A stretch of DNA of 64,000 bases from Isochrysis galbana (Eukaryota; Haptophyta; Isochrysidales; Isochrysidaceae), in NCBI GenBank assembly GCA_018136815.1, contig CM030931.1, forward strand, positions 3,974,148 to 4,038,147, read 5' to 3'. A program made the position numbers and the translations under genes. The notes beneath the pieces were generated by a model. That model saw only the letters and a list, made by a program, of their open reading frames with translations, was not told the origin of the DNA and searched no databases. Positions 10,072 to 21,400 of the stretch are shown here, in pieces (position 1 is the stretch's first letter; every line of letters starts with the position of its first letter).

Positions 10072-11121
10072 AGAAAAAAAGTCGTCTGCATTTAATTTTA
10101 AAATACTGCTATGTACAACTGTGGACATTCGATCGCTCAAATCGACTGATGTCCCACAATTGACGGAACGACACCTTAGGTGGCCGTAGGATGTGCGGGT
10201 AGCTGGGCCGCACGGAGGAGGGTCGAGGCTGCTTGCGTGCCCTCAGACTCGGAAGGGAACGCGGTCGGCGGACTGATGGCGTTGAGAGGGTGCAACCTCA
10301 GGTTTGGTTGTTTTTTTCGCAAGTGCCCCCCCCCATGTGGACGGTATAAGTTCTACTTAAAGGACCCCCTTATTAAAGTACAAACGTGCAGGTTTCAGAT
10401 GGTAATACCGCATGTATGTGCGCAGCAGTTGAAAGAAGTGCCGGACACGGGCCCACGTTAGAACTGAGCATGCGTAGAAAATGGCAATGGGGGGGCAAAA
10501 AAAAAGGGAACCTCAAGTTGCATTCTCTGATCGGCAGCGCACCGCGCACCTGCACCTGTCCCGCTAGCGGCCAACAAACTTTTGTCGACCAGCGAGCACC
10601 ATCGAGCGCCATGGCGTCCTGGTGCTCCAGCTACTCGTCAGTCGCGAGCCCGGGCGAATCCTGCGGGGCGAGGGTTGGGACAGTCAAGGAGCATCCGGTG
10701 TCCTGTGACAGCCGAATGGGCCGTGTGCCGTGTGCGAGCTATGTGTGGTGCGCATGTGCATGCGCGGACGTCATCGCGTCATCGCTGGGGCACCATGGTT
10801 TGAAATGTGCTTTGTAGGCAATATGGGGCGTCGGACCCCTAATTTAATAGGTATGTAGGCACCATTTAGAGTAAAGAAACACATCTCTCAGTGGGAGCGA
10901 CGTCCAGTTCGGCTCGTGTGAGCCGCCAGAGCGTGTGCAAGGGGGGGGGTTCCCACGGGCGACTTCGCACCGTCTTTTCGGACGAGGATTCTGAAAAGGC
11001 GGGGAGACCCTCCGAGCCGCTTTCGCCGGGGCTTTCCGCTCACGGTCAAAAATGTCGACCCCCCCAACATTAGTACTTAAAAAGCCCTGTTTGACCGCCC
11101 TATCATTTGTCTATCAATAAA
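10072..11121. other. Intergenic with one end of the GGGCGGTCAAACAGG inverted-repeat family
   Basis: No gene recognised. At about 11045-11100 lies the right-hand terminal motif of a dispersed DNA-element family: CACGGTCAAAAATG, then TTAAAAAGCCCTGTTTGACC and GCCCT. I found no matching left end nearby, so this is either a solo end or a truncated element. Confidence 0.5.
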
Positions 11122-11988
11122 CTACCTAGGGCCTCCACCCTCACTTTCATGGGAGCTGGGTCTGTCGGCGCTCGCACCATCACTAAAGTCACCTCCCTTA
11201 GCGCCGTCGTGCCACTGACTAGGCACCATCTGCATATCTCTGCCAATGCTGCGTCTTTGGTGCGTCTGCGTGTCGGCATGCTTGGCTTGTGCGCGAAGCC
11301 TTTCTAGAGCCTCAGAAACTGCCTCCATCCCCGGCATTGGCATGCGGCTTAACCCTGACACCTTCGATCTCCGCGGCCGCGGCAGGTGGGGGGTTGGCAC
11401 CGGAAGCCCTGCGTCGATGTCCGCTTGCCTCTTCTGCTTCCTCCATATGCGATCGTTGATGATCCCCTCCAAGATGTGAACAACTGCCACTGTCTTGGTC
11501 TTTCGGACCTTCGCCTCGGCAATCGCGCAGCTGGGTGTCTTACAAAAGTAGAGGTCCTCGACAAAGAGCTCGTCCACGTCGCTCGAGCGCGGATGGCGCG
11601 AGAGAACTCCTTCACAGCGCGGGCAACAGAAGACCTCTGGAAGGCCGCGTCTGCGCCTTAATTCGAGCATTGCCTTCCACTCAGACACCTTTTGCCTCCA
11701 GAACTCAACGAGCTCATTGCCTGGCTTGCCATACCATGGGATCACGTGCCCGTCAGGCAGCAGCACGCCATGTTTGAAGGCCTTCTTGCGGATGCCAAGC
11801 ACCGCCTCAAGCCGGACGGGCATCGTCGGCTTATTCACGAGCCGGTGCACGCGATAGCGGCCCGAGGCGGCCTTGTGGAGGTATTCCTTGCGCCATAGTG
11901 ATGACGAATGGCGCACAAGTGGGCGGCCGAGAAGTGCGCTTACGGCGGCTCGGCCAACGAGTGGCAAGCCAAGCAGAGCTGAAACCAT
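11122..11988 (-). CDS. Hypothetical zinc-ribbon protein, possibly organelle-targeted
   Basis: 288-aa frame from the first ATG (11988). The first 30 residues are hydrophobic and Arg/Ser-bearing without acids (GRPLVRHSSSLWRKEY), like a mitochondrial presequence. The middle has a compact basic stretch (LGIRKKAFKHGVLLPDGHVI) and a probable zinc ribbon, CCPRC with CKTPSC about 40 residues later. The tail is Lys/Arg- and Ser-rich. I do not recognise the family. An organellar RNA-, ribosome- or DNA-associated role would fit the composition but is speculation. Length, base composition and single-frame continuity support it as a real gene. Confidence 0.5.
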   Translation of the reverse strand: MVSALLGLPLVGRAAVSALLGRPLVRHSSSLWRKEYLHKAASGRYRVHRLVNKPTMPVRLEAVLGIRKKAFKHGVLLPDGHVIPWYGKPGNELVEFWRQKVSEWKAMLELRRRRGLPEVFCCPRCEGVLSRHPRSSDVDELFVEDLYFCKTPSCAIAEAKVRKTKTVAVVHILEGIINDRIWRKQKRQADIDAGLPVPTPHLPRPRRSKVSGLSRMPMPGMEAVSEALERLRAQAKHADTQTHQRRSIGRDMQMVPSQWHDGAKGGDFSDGASADRPSSHESEGGGPR

Positions 11989-13880
11989 TCGACCGACCGA
12001 CCGGCGAAAAGACACGTGCAAGGAGGGCCAGGGAAAGAAGGAGGGAGGGAAGGAAGGCGGGAGAGCCGAGCTGCGGCGCGCCGGCGGAGCGAACAAACAC
12101 GCGGACAATCCTGTCCCAAGTTCAAAGTTTGTCGACGACTGTTAGAGCTATTGGTAAAGTAGAGGGCGGTCCAAAAGTCCAAAACCTACATCCTAGATGG
12201 GAAATACGGTGCTGGGTCCTGCAAATACAGCCAAATTTGGCCTCCGGCCGAATACATTTCAAATACATTCGAGGCCTACAACCCAGGACGCGCTTCAAAT
12301 ACAGCCAAATACATATGTATTTGGCCTCTGGCCAAATACGGTAAATACGTATTTCCCATCTAGGACCTATACATGGGAGATACACTACCGTAGGAACTTA
12401 TAGCGTCGTATGTCGTATGACATCTTGTTAGCTAGCATTCCTAGCCACATACACCGGACGAGTCATGCACCAACCGCGCACACCCCCATCGCGGGGAAGG
12501 GGCTCCGTTGCCGTCGAAGGGCTTCGGTCCCGCCGCACTAAGCACTAAGGTTCTACTCACACAACACACAACAATAAAACTCTGACGCTCCCCCATCCCA
12601 TCGCCATCGCCAAAGGCGAAACCCTGATCCCTGATTCTCCCAATCGTTGCCATTCCCGAGAAAGGTACAAGTACAAGCTTACCTTTGACCTTTGAGGCTG
12701 AAATTTGCTCAAGCTCAAGCGTCAAAGACATAGGCCAGCAACAATTCTTCACCTAAGTCGGACTTTAAGTCGTAAGTCGTAAGTCGGCGGCATGCGGCAT
12801 CCAAATTTGTAACATTCCTGCGGTCGTCACCTGGCACCTGGTTGCCTGGTTGAGGTTGAATGAAGTGGAGGCTATTACCAAGCAAGTGACATGAAACATG
12901 AAGTCAGAGAATGGGGCAGGGTGTATGGGTTCACGTTTACCCCCCTTTGGAGAAACCTCCAAAGTCGGGGCATGTGGCCATTGCATGCATCGACTCGCCC
13001 TTCCCAGCCGAAATTTTGGGGTGAGCGGGCGTTCGCGCTGCGGCACAGTCCAAATCACCCCAACGAGCGGCTGTTGGAACCAGCGAGCGTTGCACACTTT
13101 CTCTCTCCCTGGGCGGCGCGCCGCGCTTTATGCCTGCTCAAGGCCGCCTCTGCCTATTGCATCACTATATTGGCGCTCATGCGGGCGAGTAGGGGCGGTG
13201 ATCGCGTGCAGGTGGGGCGCCGCTCTCGATTTCTCTCCTTTCCTCCCTCGTCGCGCGAAGCGGCACGCCAGCTTGTAGAAAGAATGAGCAAGTGGCAAGT
13301 GGGCACGTTTTGCGTCGAATTTGGCCGTAATTTTTGTGTCCGTAGGTTTGTATGTCCAGCGCAAGCCGCCCGCCGGAGTGATGAGTCCTCGGGTGGCGTC
13401 TGTGTTGAGCGGCCGACTTTGTGCTTTGTACCCCGACGACACAGCGGTGCTGGGGTAGAAGTAATCTCGAGTCTTAAAATAATATTCGTCGAGCGAATGG
13501 GGTCATGTGCGCTTCTGGTGGGCTCTCTAGATCAATGGTATCGACCTAGAACTCAAATATCAATAAAAACTGAAGCTGTGGTGAATCTCCAAGAGCTTTG
13601 GAAGTTTGGGGTACAATGTAGCATTTGGGGTACAAAACACGGCCCCTTTATCCGCCAACCTCCACTGCCCCCATGAGCCGCCCAGCCGCCTAGCTGGAGG
13701 GACTTGCAGGTCCCCCCGGAGGCCAGAGGGGGGCCATGGCGCGCGCAGGCGGCACGCGACGACCTGAGAACGAAGAAAAGCACAAAAAAGCGACAAAAAA
13801 TTGACAGTCACTCACAGACCAAAGACGGTAAGAAACGCGCATGTTTGCATTAGTCCGCAGAGGATTCGACAACAGGCAGC
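11989..13880. other. Intergenic with a small MITE-like element; no gene recognised
   Basis: Holds the 12192-12364 inverted-repeat element (separate entry). It also holds, on the minus strand at 13690-13830, a copy of a dispersed GC-rich motif around GCGCGCCATGGC that recurs near 48050 and 52930. A 261-codon plus-strand frame at 12891 has no recognisable features. Confidence 0.4.
12192..12364. repeat. MITE-like palindromic element with 17-bp terminal inverted repeats
   Basis: The left end reads CCTAGATGGGAAATACG and the right end is its exact reverse complement. The 173-bp interior is built from repeats of AAATAC and TATTTGGCC. Flanks (ACCTACAT left, ACCTATAC right) are similar but not an exact duplication. 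A related end plus AAATACGG repeats recurs at 62550-62680. Confidence 0.7.
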
Positions 13881-15566
13881 TGACGAATTGTGATGGCCCA
13901 TAGGGCCTGAGGGCAATGAGGAAGGGGCCATGCCGGCGGCAGGCGCGGCGGAGGAGACGAGTTCGGAGGTGCTGACGGGCTGAGGCCCGTCAGCAGAGGA
14001 AGGCGGGCAGGAGGGCTTGGGCGAGGGCGAGGACGGCGGCGAGAGCGACATGAAACGAGCGGCGAGAGGCGAGGGGGGCGAGCCATACCTCTCTTCCCGC
14101 GGGGGGGAACTATTCGGCGGCCGCGGGGGGGAAATTCGGCGACCGCGGGGGGGAACAGGAAAAGAATTCCCGTACGTTCCCGTACCCCGATCAAAGGTAA
14201 ACGACGGCGTTAAGAGAGATCGGAGGGGGCGTGACAGTCGCGACTGTCAGAAGAACGCAGAGGGTGTATCGAGCAGAGAGACGAGGGTGCGATCCGATGG
14301 CGACAGGCGTGCGAGAGCCTCGGAGCGACAGCGAACGAAGGTAGGCGAGGCAAGGGCATCGTGCGCAAATGCGTGGGAGCCAAACCACGGGGAACCGCGC
14401 GACGATCCCGACGAGTACCACCACTGCCCGAGGACGAAGACCGCGTGCTGCGGCCGTATCATTGGACCTGCAGGGTTGGCAACAGACGGGCGGGCTGAGA
14501 CGGGCAAATGGGAGACATGAGCAATGGGGCCACTGTGCGAGGGCGGTGCGAGACGAGGCGAGCGGCGCGGGGCCTGATGATCCGAGCCGGTGGTCTCGGA
14601 TGCCACGGGAGCTTCGATCGCGTGCGACGTCGGTGGAGTTGAGGCCCGACTCTGCAGAGGTGGGGAAGACCCCCATTGAGACGTCCAGCGCGGGACGCAC
14701 CGGATAGGATTCTACACCTGACGAATTGTGATGGCCCATAGGGCCTGAGGGCAATGAGGAAGGGGCCATGCCGGCGGCAGGCGCGGCGGAGGAGACGAGT
14801 TCGGAGGTGCTGACGGGCTGAGGCCCGTCAGCAGAGGAAGGCGGGCAGGAGGGCTTGGGCGAGGGCGAGGACGGCGGCGAGAGCGACATGAAACGAGCGG
14901 CGAGAGGCGAGGGCGAGTGTGAGGAGGGCTGTGATGGCAGGGGCTGGCGAGGCGAGGCGAGGCTGTAGGGTATGAGTGTTACGAGAGCGAGAGCGACGAG
15001 AGCGAGAGCGACGACGGATGACGACTGACGACAGGACGACGGACAGAGACACCCAGGAAAACACCCCGACTCTCGCCCCACGACTTTCTCACATAACTCG
15101 ACTGAAATCAAACCCAAACACTCCGGCCAGACAACGACGGACGACGATCAGAAGGCGATCTGTCGGCGATCCCGTCTGGAAGGGGAATCGCACCATAACG
15201 GAAACGAGGGGCAATCCTGCCGCGCAGGATTCCAAGAGACCTACCGAATAAGACGAAAGGAGTGCGATGTGCCTCAGGGAGAGATACGAAGAGGTCGCAA
15301 ATTAAACCTAATTGCCCCCTGAAGCAGATAAAGAAACGCAGGGGAGATAGCAAATTAAACCTATTTGCGAGGCGCCTGGGAGGAAGAAAGGTAGGGAAAC
15401 TTCCCTTCTCTTTCGAGAGAAAGAGAGAGGGCGCTCCACAACCCACGATCCCATGCATCCAAGCGAAGCTTTTGACCGAGAACGAGAACGAGAGAATTAT
15501 AACGATAAATACCGAACGACGAAGAGAAGAGCGAAGCCTAACGAGTGTCGATTCGCGAATGCGACA
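13881..15566 (-). mobile_element. Internally deleted (pol-less) derivative of the 34.5-44.8 kb gypsy element
   Basis: Right end: a full 848-bp LTR (14719-15566), beginning TGTCGC on the minus strand and ending TCGTCA. Left end: only about 205 bp of LTR (13881-14085). Between them are about 555 bp matching the 3' coding end (equivalent to 36266-36832) and about 75 bp matching the first internal bases (equivalent to 43890-43967). All PR, RT, RNase H and IN sequence is missing. The left junction falls in a GGGCGAG microhomology. Flanks are GCAGC and GCAAC, a possible 5-bp duplication with one change. This LTR differs from the intact one at scattered sites, so it is an older subfamily member. Confidence 0.88.
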
Positions 15567-16067
15567 GCAACCGGGACAGCGGCGATAGAGCGACTTGGAC
15601 TCGAGAAGAGAACGACTCAAACGTCCCCGACCGAGAATTTAGAGAAAATAATGTAAGCAATGTACGCGTTTACATTTGTCTACAAGACATAACTGACAGG
15701 CCTGCCCCAGCCCCCCCCCCCGCCTGCCCCGTCGTAGTGCACGCGGGCCCACCCTCCTTAGGGGGGGTAGTGGGTGTGAGAGTGTGGGGTTTAGGCGATG
15801 GCGAGCGCGATACCGGAGTGGTGTGAGTCACTAGAAGCGTGGCGGACACCTTCAAGAATTTTTTTACTTACCACCTCATGACAATAACAACCAAACCAAC
15901 CAACCAACCAACAGACGGGGCGATGCATGTATGTGATCCGCGAGAAAAGTGCGAGGCGACGGCCAAATTTTGCAATCCGTACAATAGGGAGTTCCATCGT
16001 TGTAAAATAACCTCAAGCATTGAGCAGAGTCTCCGCTTCTAAGGAAGAGCTTTGCCAAAGCTGGAGT
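15567..16067. other. Intergenic, no gene recognised
   Basis: Contains a GTAGTGCACGCGGG motif at about 15735 belonging to a dispersed short family, and a short CAAC repeat at 15890-15912. The rest is unassigned. Confidence 0.4.
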
Positions 16068-17503
16068 TTACGAGCCCAGCCATGATGACGCCCACCTGCC
16101 ACCAGACTCTTTGTTAAACTGCGGTACCTTTTTCCATGTCAAGCTCTGCAGCGGGCCACACAGGGAAAGGGGAGCGCTGCATTGGAATTTCAACCAGAAC
16201 GATGCCGACTCGATCGGAGTGGGAGCCAGGGCAATAAACTTCGCAACAGTAAGCTGGCGACACAACCACATGCTCAGCGAGGCACACCTGCCGGCCAGCA
16301 ACTGTCAATTGGAGCGTGTTGTCGTCGATCAGCTTAGCTGTACGGGTCCGAACACCGCCATATGACTGCCTTGGAGTCTCTGACGCCTTGAGACGAAACA
16401 GAGGGTGAATCCATGTGAGTGTACACTCTAAGATGTCGCCAGACGAGTATCAAAGGTACCAGCGCCTCAACGCCGGTGCACAAGAGAAAATCGCAGGAAA
16501 TCGCTTACCTCGAGACCCTTGCCAGAATCCTTTAGGACTTCAAAGCACGCCATTGGCGAATTGCAAAGGCATACGTGGTACATCTGGCCATCCTCAATGT
16601 GCCACATTCCCGAATATCCAAAGTGAAACCAGCCCTTCAAATTAGTCACCTGTGTGAGACATCAGGGGCCCGTCGGTGGTTGGAATGACCAGAGTCCGTG
16701 GAGCTTGACCCCATTGCACGGCGAATGAAGGCCCACCTGCGCCGCAAAGTACGAGTTGGAGTAGAAGAGTCGTCCCTTGGGCTTCTTGACCCCGGAGAAC
16801 TCGGCGTCGTTGCTGGCCATTTGCACGAGCTCCCAGCAACCATATAGCTTCTCTGCGACCGCCTTGTCCTCGGGCGAGGCCTTAGGCGGAAAGTTGGGGC
16901 GAGAGCATAGGGCAGAGAGCCGGAAGTGTGCTGATGCTGAGGGCGAGCTAACGAGCATGTTGAATCTGGGCAACGGGGAGGGGGCGCGTCCGTAAGAGTG
17001 CGCGCTCTCCCGCCGGGTGCGGAGCAAGGGGACGGCGCGTACGGAAAGATGGTGTATGGTGCGCAGTCCTCCCCGTTGAGCGCCATGAGCAGTGCGAGCG
17101 GTAGCCACGCCTCGTGGTGCGTTGCACCCTTGGTCGATCCTTTGGTGGCGTCAAACATCGGGTACGCATCGATCGGCGGCGGCGACGCGCTGCCGAGGTC
17201 GGCTCCTTCCCATCGCATAAGAAGTGCCGTATCGATGAGGAGTAGCGGCCACGCGATCGAATGCGGCAGCGCCTCGAGTCCCACGTGCTCAAGCCAAGCC
17301 GCAGCCACCTGCTCCTCACTCTGTGCCCAGCTGAAGCTCTGCCAAGAGAGGCGCTCTGCAAGCCCGCGCCAACTCACGCCGCCCTTGTACGCGTCGGCGG
17401 GCTGCACTCCGGCTGAGAGCGGCGCCTCCCAGTCCGCGAATGAGCGCACACCCTCCCACCCGTTGACCAGCATCTTGCGAGAGATGTGAGAGATGAAGGA
17501 CAT
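16068..17503 (-). CDS. Lipocalin-like domain protein, five exons
   Basis: A five-exon model on the minus strand gives 335 aa: 17503-17043, 16965-16737, 16649-16509, 16386-16288, 16145-16068. All four introns (77, 87, 122 and 142 bp) are GT-AG and all phases agree, giving one open frame. Residues from about 185 onward read as a lipocalin-like domain: KLYGCWELVQ at the start, KGRLFYSN with its beta-strand pattern, FGYSGMWHIEDG, then DNTLQLTVAG and a closing LTWKKV. Such domains form small beta-barrels that often bind hydrophobic ligands. The first 150 residues, rich in Trp and aliphatics, match nothing I know. The exon 1-2 junction is the least certain part; exon 1 could belong to a neighbouring gene. 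Confidence 0.65.
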
Positions 17504-19108
17504 GGCGGAGAGAGAGAGCGAGAGGAGTGAAAGCACTAGTTGCTACTCCGTGTGCAGCCAACTCCTAGCACTCTAGTCCTTCCCCTTAGTATTATTTCTT
17601 GCCAATGGGGGCCTGGGGCCCCCCCAAAGGTACTCAGCCATAGGCATGGAGGGTGATCAGCCTGCCGGCACACTAACAGCTTCAGGTGTGCACCTTCACG
17701 ACCGGTGCGGCATGCGGCCCGCCGGCCTGTGCGGCCTGTGATTCTAATAGTATACTTGTCACCTGTCATTTTGTCCTTCCAAGTTGCAAATGCTGATAAT
17801 AACTCGGCCAAGGCCAGGGCCTAGGTACTAGGTAAGGCAGTTACCTAGGTAACTTAGTTAACTGCCACTAACTGCCCCTAGAGCCTAGAGTGGCGCCACG
17901 TAGTTACTAACTGCCTGATCTCTCCAACCACCGAGTTACTAACTGCCCCTAGAGCTCTTCTAATCTCTCTATCTGACCGAGTTCCTCGTCCTCGCTCTTC
18001 GGGGTGTTGATGGCAAACACAAACACATCCATTCCGGGCTAGCTAGTCAGTAGTGCTTAAGTGTGAATGTTCGGTTTTGTAGTAACCGCCGTTCATAGCC
18101 GCCGAACTGCCGAGCGAGCCCGGCTTTCGCTCTCCCACCCTCCCATCCCGTTATTGCTGTGCGTGTGCGGGTAGAGATAAGATTATCCCTACAAGGCACA
18201 AGCACATCCATTCCGGGCTAGCTAGTCAGTAGTGCTTAAGTGTGAACGGGCGGTACCACCTGCGCCCCTCGCACGCGTGCACCTTCGATCGGCCTCTGAA
18301 AAACTTTTGGGCGGAGGCCGGGCGAGCACGGTTATTTTAAACGTGTCCTCCCTTAACCCTAGTAGGTGCCTAGTCCTAGTCCGCGAGGCGGACGGTCGGG
18401 ACGTTTTTAGTACATATGGCTATATTGTGGGAGCCCCTAAGGGCACTAGGAGGGCCCTAGGGGGCCTCCTGATGTGAAATGGGACCCCTCCCAGGCCTGG
18501 GTAGATCTCCCAATCATAAATTCGTCAATGGTGCTTGGTTTTAGAAGCTCGGGAGAACGTTGCCGTTGCCACGAGAGGTTGGTGCGAGCCGGCAAGGCGG
18601 TTCCCGTCCCGTGGCCCGCAGAAGAAGGCCGTCCGTGTGTCCCCCCAAAAGGGAGTGTGTGGCTATGCTCAGTGTGCTGTGGCGAAACCAAAGCGGCCCC
18701 AGTTCAAATGTTTGGCCTGTCGTGCAGGAGTGGGCGCCTATTACCACATTCCTTGTTTTTTTGCGTGTCACCGATGTCTTCTAGAGTAGTCGGGGGTTTC
18801 TGGCTGTTTTCGGCTGTTTTTACATTTTCGCCGTTTTCGCCGCTCTGAAAATGCATTGTAACCTTCTGTACTCAAGTCATGCTGCTTAGGGGGTTCTATC
18901 CTGCCTTTATACAGGCAACCCAGCCAAAAATATGACTGCTCTGCCCCCTGCATCAACCGAATGTAGGCACCTAAATTCCGGTTTATCCACCTACTAGGGT
19001 ATTAAGCGCCACGCAGAGCGCTCCCGAAGGGGGGGGAGGCGCCCTCTCCCTTCCCCCTCTCCCTCACCTCCTGGCTGGGCTGGCTTGGCGGCGGCGTTAG
19101 GCCCGAGG
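17504..19108. other. Intergenic with short direct repeats
   Basis: At 17815-17945 a segment ACTAACTGCCCCTAGAG recurs with small variants. A 44-bp direct repeat sits at 18024-18067 and 18203-18246 (separate entry). No gene recognised. The last 100 bp (GC-rich, ending GGCCCGAGG) precede the helicase ATG. Confidence 0.45.
18024..18246. repeat. 44-bp direct repeat pair, 179 bp apart
   Basis: CACATCCATTCCGGGCTAGC and the following 24 bases through GTGTGAA are identical at 18024-18067 and 18203-18246. The 135 bp between show no coding feature. Confidence 0.85.
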
Positions 19109-21400
19109 ATGAGCCGATGGCAACGGCTGATCCCGCTCCCATCGGCCCTCGCCCGTGCTCTCCAGCGCTCTGGCTTCGATCCGCCCTCCGCCATCCAGCG
19201 CTCAGCTGCCCCGCGTGTCTTTGCAGGAGAGAGCGTCGCCGTTCACGCTGAGACTGGTTCCGGCAAGACCATGGCGTTCCTCGCGCCACTGCTCGCCAGG
19301 TGCACCCTTGGTCTGCCGCGCCAGGTCCTCGTCCTCGTACCCTCACATCCGCTCGCATTACAGATGATCGACGTCGTTGATGAGCTGCGCGAGGCGGCTG
19401 CCGGCGCTGATGGTGGGCCGCTGCCTGCTGCGGAGCTGCTGCGCTCGGCAAAGCCTGCCGATCGCGCGGCGTCGCTGGCTTCGCAGGAGGCTGAAATTAT
19501 CATTGCGACAGGGGGCCAGCTAGCGTCTCTCCTGCCCACCCTGGAATCAGCCCCTGGCGCGCTCTCTAGTTTACGCACCAATCTGAAGGCCGTCGTCATC
19601 GATGAGGTTGACGCCCAGCTGCGGATCCCGGCCTCCGTGGCGCAAGGGCCATCGATGCAGCGCCGTGCTGCACGCGATGCCTACCTCAAGAAAAGCGCAT
19701 TGGGCCGGGCTCTGAGGCTAGTGGTTGCGCGGGGTCGAAAGCGAAGCCTGCACCAGCTGATGTTCACGGAGGGCCGACGTGCCCACCGTCCTAGATATTG
19801 CGACTTCTCCGTGAGCTTTGGACACGGTGGGGGTGATACGAGGTCGCGTGGTGCACCGGACATGCTGGATTCGGCAGAAGCGCCCGTCCCAAAGTCCAGC
19901 TGCTCCAGTTTTGGTCGCGTGCAAGTCGTCGCTCTCACAGCAACTCTGAGCCACCGCACGTTGCGCGATTTGCTCGCCATCGTGGAGCGCGAACCTGGAC
20001 GTCTAGGCTTAGTCGTTGCGGCCTCTGGGGGCGTCAGCGTTGGCGCAGGCTTGCCGTCTTCTTTCATGGAAGCCGCCTACGCGGCGCCGGCCCTGCCACC
20101 TATCGACCCATTGCCTCCTTTGGAAGAGATGCAACGGGAAGTATCTCAAGATTGGAGAGCGGTTGGGTGCAATAGCGTTGGTTCACTCACGAGACTCGGT
20201 GCACAGGAGGTCATGGCTGCGCCCAAAACATGCACGCATGACGCACGCCTCGACTTTCAGAAGGAAGACTATGCCATGAGGGCTATTTCACGGGCCGCAA
20301 ATGAAGCCGCCACGCCGCCAACGGCTGAGCATGGCCAGGCTGATGCCGACCGTGCATCCCATGTGCGGGAGGGCTTCGGCGTACGCGGTGGCATCTTGCG
20401 GGTTCCCATGCCGTCAAGCATCTCGCATAGTGTAGTTCTCTGTCGAGAGCGTGATAAGGCGGCGGCGGCGGCGGTCATCCTCGAAGAGAGCAAACTCAAG
20501 AGCACGTCCACGGCGCTCTTGGTCATGAAAGATGGCATCGATGGCGAAGATGCTCTCAATGAGATGGAGCGTGCTGGCGTGCAGGGCGCGAGGCTACTGG
20601 ACGATCTGACCAGTCTGGCGGCTGCAGTGATGGGCCAGAGCGAGTTCGACCACGACGCAATCAACACGACCTATATGGCAAGCCTTGGCACTTGCGTATT
20701 GGACTCGGCAAATGCCGATCAAATTGTGGGCGACGCGGCTGCTGCCCGTGCACGTGCGGCTCTAGAGAGCTTGGATCGCGAGCCCGCACCGCCGCTCCCC
20801 GGATGGGCGGTAACTAGAAAGGGCAACCCCGAAGGATCGAGAATTGTTTCCATCGCCAGCGTGTCACAACGCGTGAGATCTGGCGAGATCGAGGATGGCG
20901 CCAGGGGTATGAACACTCGGTGCCCTGCTGCTAATGAGGTTGAGCGTAAAACGAATCGGCGGTCTGTATCGAGTGCCCTTTCGCGTGTGGTCGCCGCGGA
21001 AGGCGCTAAAGTGATTGTGGCGCAAGAGTCAGCGCTGCGAGGCTTAGATTTGCCAAGGGTCGACCTCATCCTCTTGACGATGCTGCCAGACGATCCTGAG
21101 GCATACGTACACATTGCTGGGAGGACAGGCAGATTTGGTAGGAGCGGCCACGTTGTGAACATCTGGACAAGACGGGAGCAAGAGCGATCTGGCTTCATCA
21201 CAGCCTCCTTGCGTGGCGTCAAATTTAGGACGAAGGAGTTTAAACCTGGCGGCGAGGAAATAGCCGGCGCCAAAGGTGATGAGTTGGGTACGGGCAGGAG
21301 TAGCCGGGCGAAACCACGCGCCTCGTATGGCACTTATGGTAAGCAGAGCTTTGAGCAATGGTCCCCCCACCTTTCTCACTATCAGCAGCGCAAACAGTAG
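19109..21400 (+). CDS. DEAD-box-like ATP-dependent RNA helicase (divergent)
   Basis: 763-aa frame from ATG 19109. Superfamily 2 motifs appear in order: a Q-motif-like GFDPPSAIQ (22-30), motif I AETGSGKT (47-54), motif Ia PSHPLALQ, Ib TGGQL, motif II as DEVD (165-168) rather than DEAD, motif III as TAT (277-279) rather than SAT, motif V around ALRGLDLPRVD, and motif VI HIAGRTGR (668-675). These enzymes unwind or remodel RNA using ATP. The distance between motifs III and V is unusually long, with low-complexity acidic insertions, so the second RecA domain is expanded. The basic tail (SRAKPRAS) fits RNA binding. The N-terminal 20 residues could be a weak organelle signal. Single exon. Confidence 0.85.
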   Translation: MSRWQRLIPLPSALARALQRSGFDPPSAIQRSAAPRVFAGESVAVHAETGSGKTMAFLAPLLARCTLGLPRQVLVLVPSHPLALQMIDVVDELREAAAGADGGPLPAAELLRSAKPADRAASLASQEAEIIIATGGQLASLLPTLESAPGALSSLRTNLKAVVIDEVDAQLRIPASVAQGPSMQRRAARDAYLKKSALGRALRLVVARGRKRSLHQLMFTEGRRAHRPRYCDFSVSFGHGGGDTRSRGAPDMLDSAEAPVPKSSCSSFGRVQVVALTATLSHRTLRDLLAIVEREPGRLGLVVAASGGVSVGAGLPSSFMEAAYAAPALPPIDPLPPLEEMQREVSQDWRAVGCNSVGSLTRLGAQEVMAAPKTCTHDARLDFQKEDYAMRAISRAANEAATPPTAEHGQADADRASHVREGFGVRGGILRVPMPSSISHSVVLCRERDKAAAAAVILEESKLKSTSTALLVMKDGIDGEDALNEMERAGVQGARLLDDLTSLAAAVMGQSEFDHDAINTTYMASLGTCVLDSANADQIVGDAAAARARAALESLDREPAPPLPGWAVTRKGNPEGSRIVSIASVSQRVRSGEIEDGARGMNTRCPAANEVERKTNRRSVSSALSRVVAAEGAKVIVAQESALRGLDLPRVDLILLTMLPDDPEAYVHIAGRTGRFGRSGHVVNIWTRREQERSGFITASLRGVKFRTKEFKPGGEEIAGAKGDELGTGRSSRAKPRASYGTYGKQSFEQWSPHLSHYQQRKQ

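Noticed and set aside
12891-13676. Plus-strand ATG frame of 261 codons
   Set aside because: No family motif, mixed composition, and overlap with a dispersed GC-rich repeat at 13690. A chance frame is more likely than a gene.
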